From Lachnospiraceae bacterium UBA3643 (GTDB lineage Bacteria > Bacillota > Clostridia > Lachnospirales > Lachnospiraceae), in contig DFKO01000182.1 of assembly GCA_002373855.1 (NCBI GenBank), positions 1-6,574 on the forward strand: a stretch of DNA of 6,574 nucleotides, given 5' to 3'. Numbering within the stretch: the stretch's first letter is position 1; every line of letters starts with the position of its first letter. The notes beneath the pieces were generated by a model. That model ran no database searches, was not told the DNA's origin, and was given only the letters and a program-made list of their open reading frames with translations. A program made the position numbers and the translations under genes. Shown here one piece after another: positions 6,528 to 6,574 of the stretch.

Positions 6528-6574
6528 ATGGGGATTACAATTAAATTAAACGGAAACACAAAGACATACGATGA
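6528..6574 (+). CDS. Start of an unidentified gene (3' truncated by window edge)
   Basis: Fifteen codons are visible, reading MGITIKLNGNTKTYD, and the frame is open to the window end. The alternating hydrophobic and polar residues followed by NGN look like a first beta hairpin, as in many ubiquitin-like or sulfur-carrier folds, but this is far too short to name. It follows the response regulator by 43 bases on the same strand, so it may belong to the same transcript and could relate to the output of the phosphorelay. That link is only an inference from position. Confidence 0.7.
   Translation, partial: MGITIKLNGNTKTYD

Noticed and set aside
1..6574. CRISPR array, defence system, prophage or transposon.
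   Set aside because: No spaced direct repeats, terminal inverted repeats, transposase, integrase or nuclease signatures were found on either strand. The window is a housekeeping operon plus a signalling pair.

Overview
The window is a co-directional, plus-strand block of seven genes with almost no spacing between them. It suggests a low-to-mid GC Firmicute, most likely a Clostridia member of the Lachnospiraceae type (Butyrivibrio or Roseburia relatives). The reasons are the near-consensus SigA/RpoD C-terminus, the rpoD-trmK-NIF3 order seen in Firmicutes, strong AGGAG-type ribosome sites on some genes, and a large 7TM hybrid histidine kinase of a kind common in that family. The genus is an inference; no rRNA or other marker is present.

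Bases 1-2622 hold the housekeeping part. It begins with the 3' end of rpoD (primary sigma factor, regions 3 and 4), then trmK (tRNA m1A22 methyltransferase). Next comes an unrecognised, strongly AT-rich small membrane protein gene, followed by a short-form NIF3/YbgI dinuclear-metal protein gene. In Bacillus subtilis the trmK and NIF3 homologues (yqfN, yqfO) also follow sigA, so the small membrane gene looks like an insertion into a conserved neighbourhood.

Bases 2625-6484 hold a signalling pair. A 1020-residue hybrid kinase carries an extracytoplasmic domain, seven membrane segments, HisKA, HATPase, a receiver, an HPt domain and a C-terminal tandem helical repeat. It overlaps by 4 bases a 266-residue protein with a degenerate receiver-like domain followed by a receiver with its phosphorylation residues intact, and no DNA-binding domain. 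Together they look like a complete phosphorelay: kinase His410 to receiver Asp708 to HPt His875 to Asp187 of the second protein. Output would have to be through protein-protein contact. The signal and target are not visible here.

The window ends in the first 15 codons of another gene with its own good ribosome site. I see no convincing terminator or complete promoter. The window may therefore be one long transcript, or may contain promoters that cannot be recognised by eye. There is no CRISPR array, tRNA, rRNA, insertion sequence or phage gene. No stretch without a gene exceeds about 45 bases.
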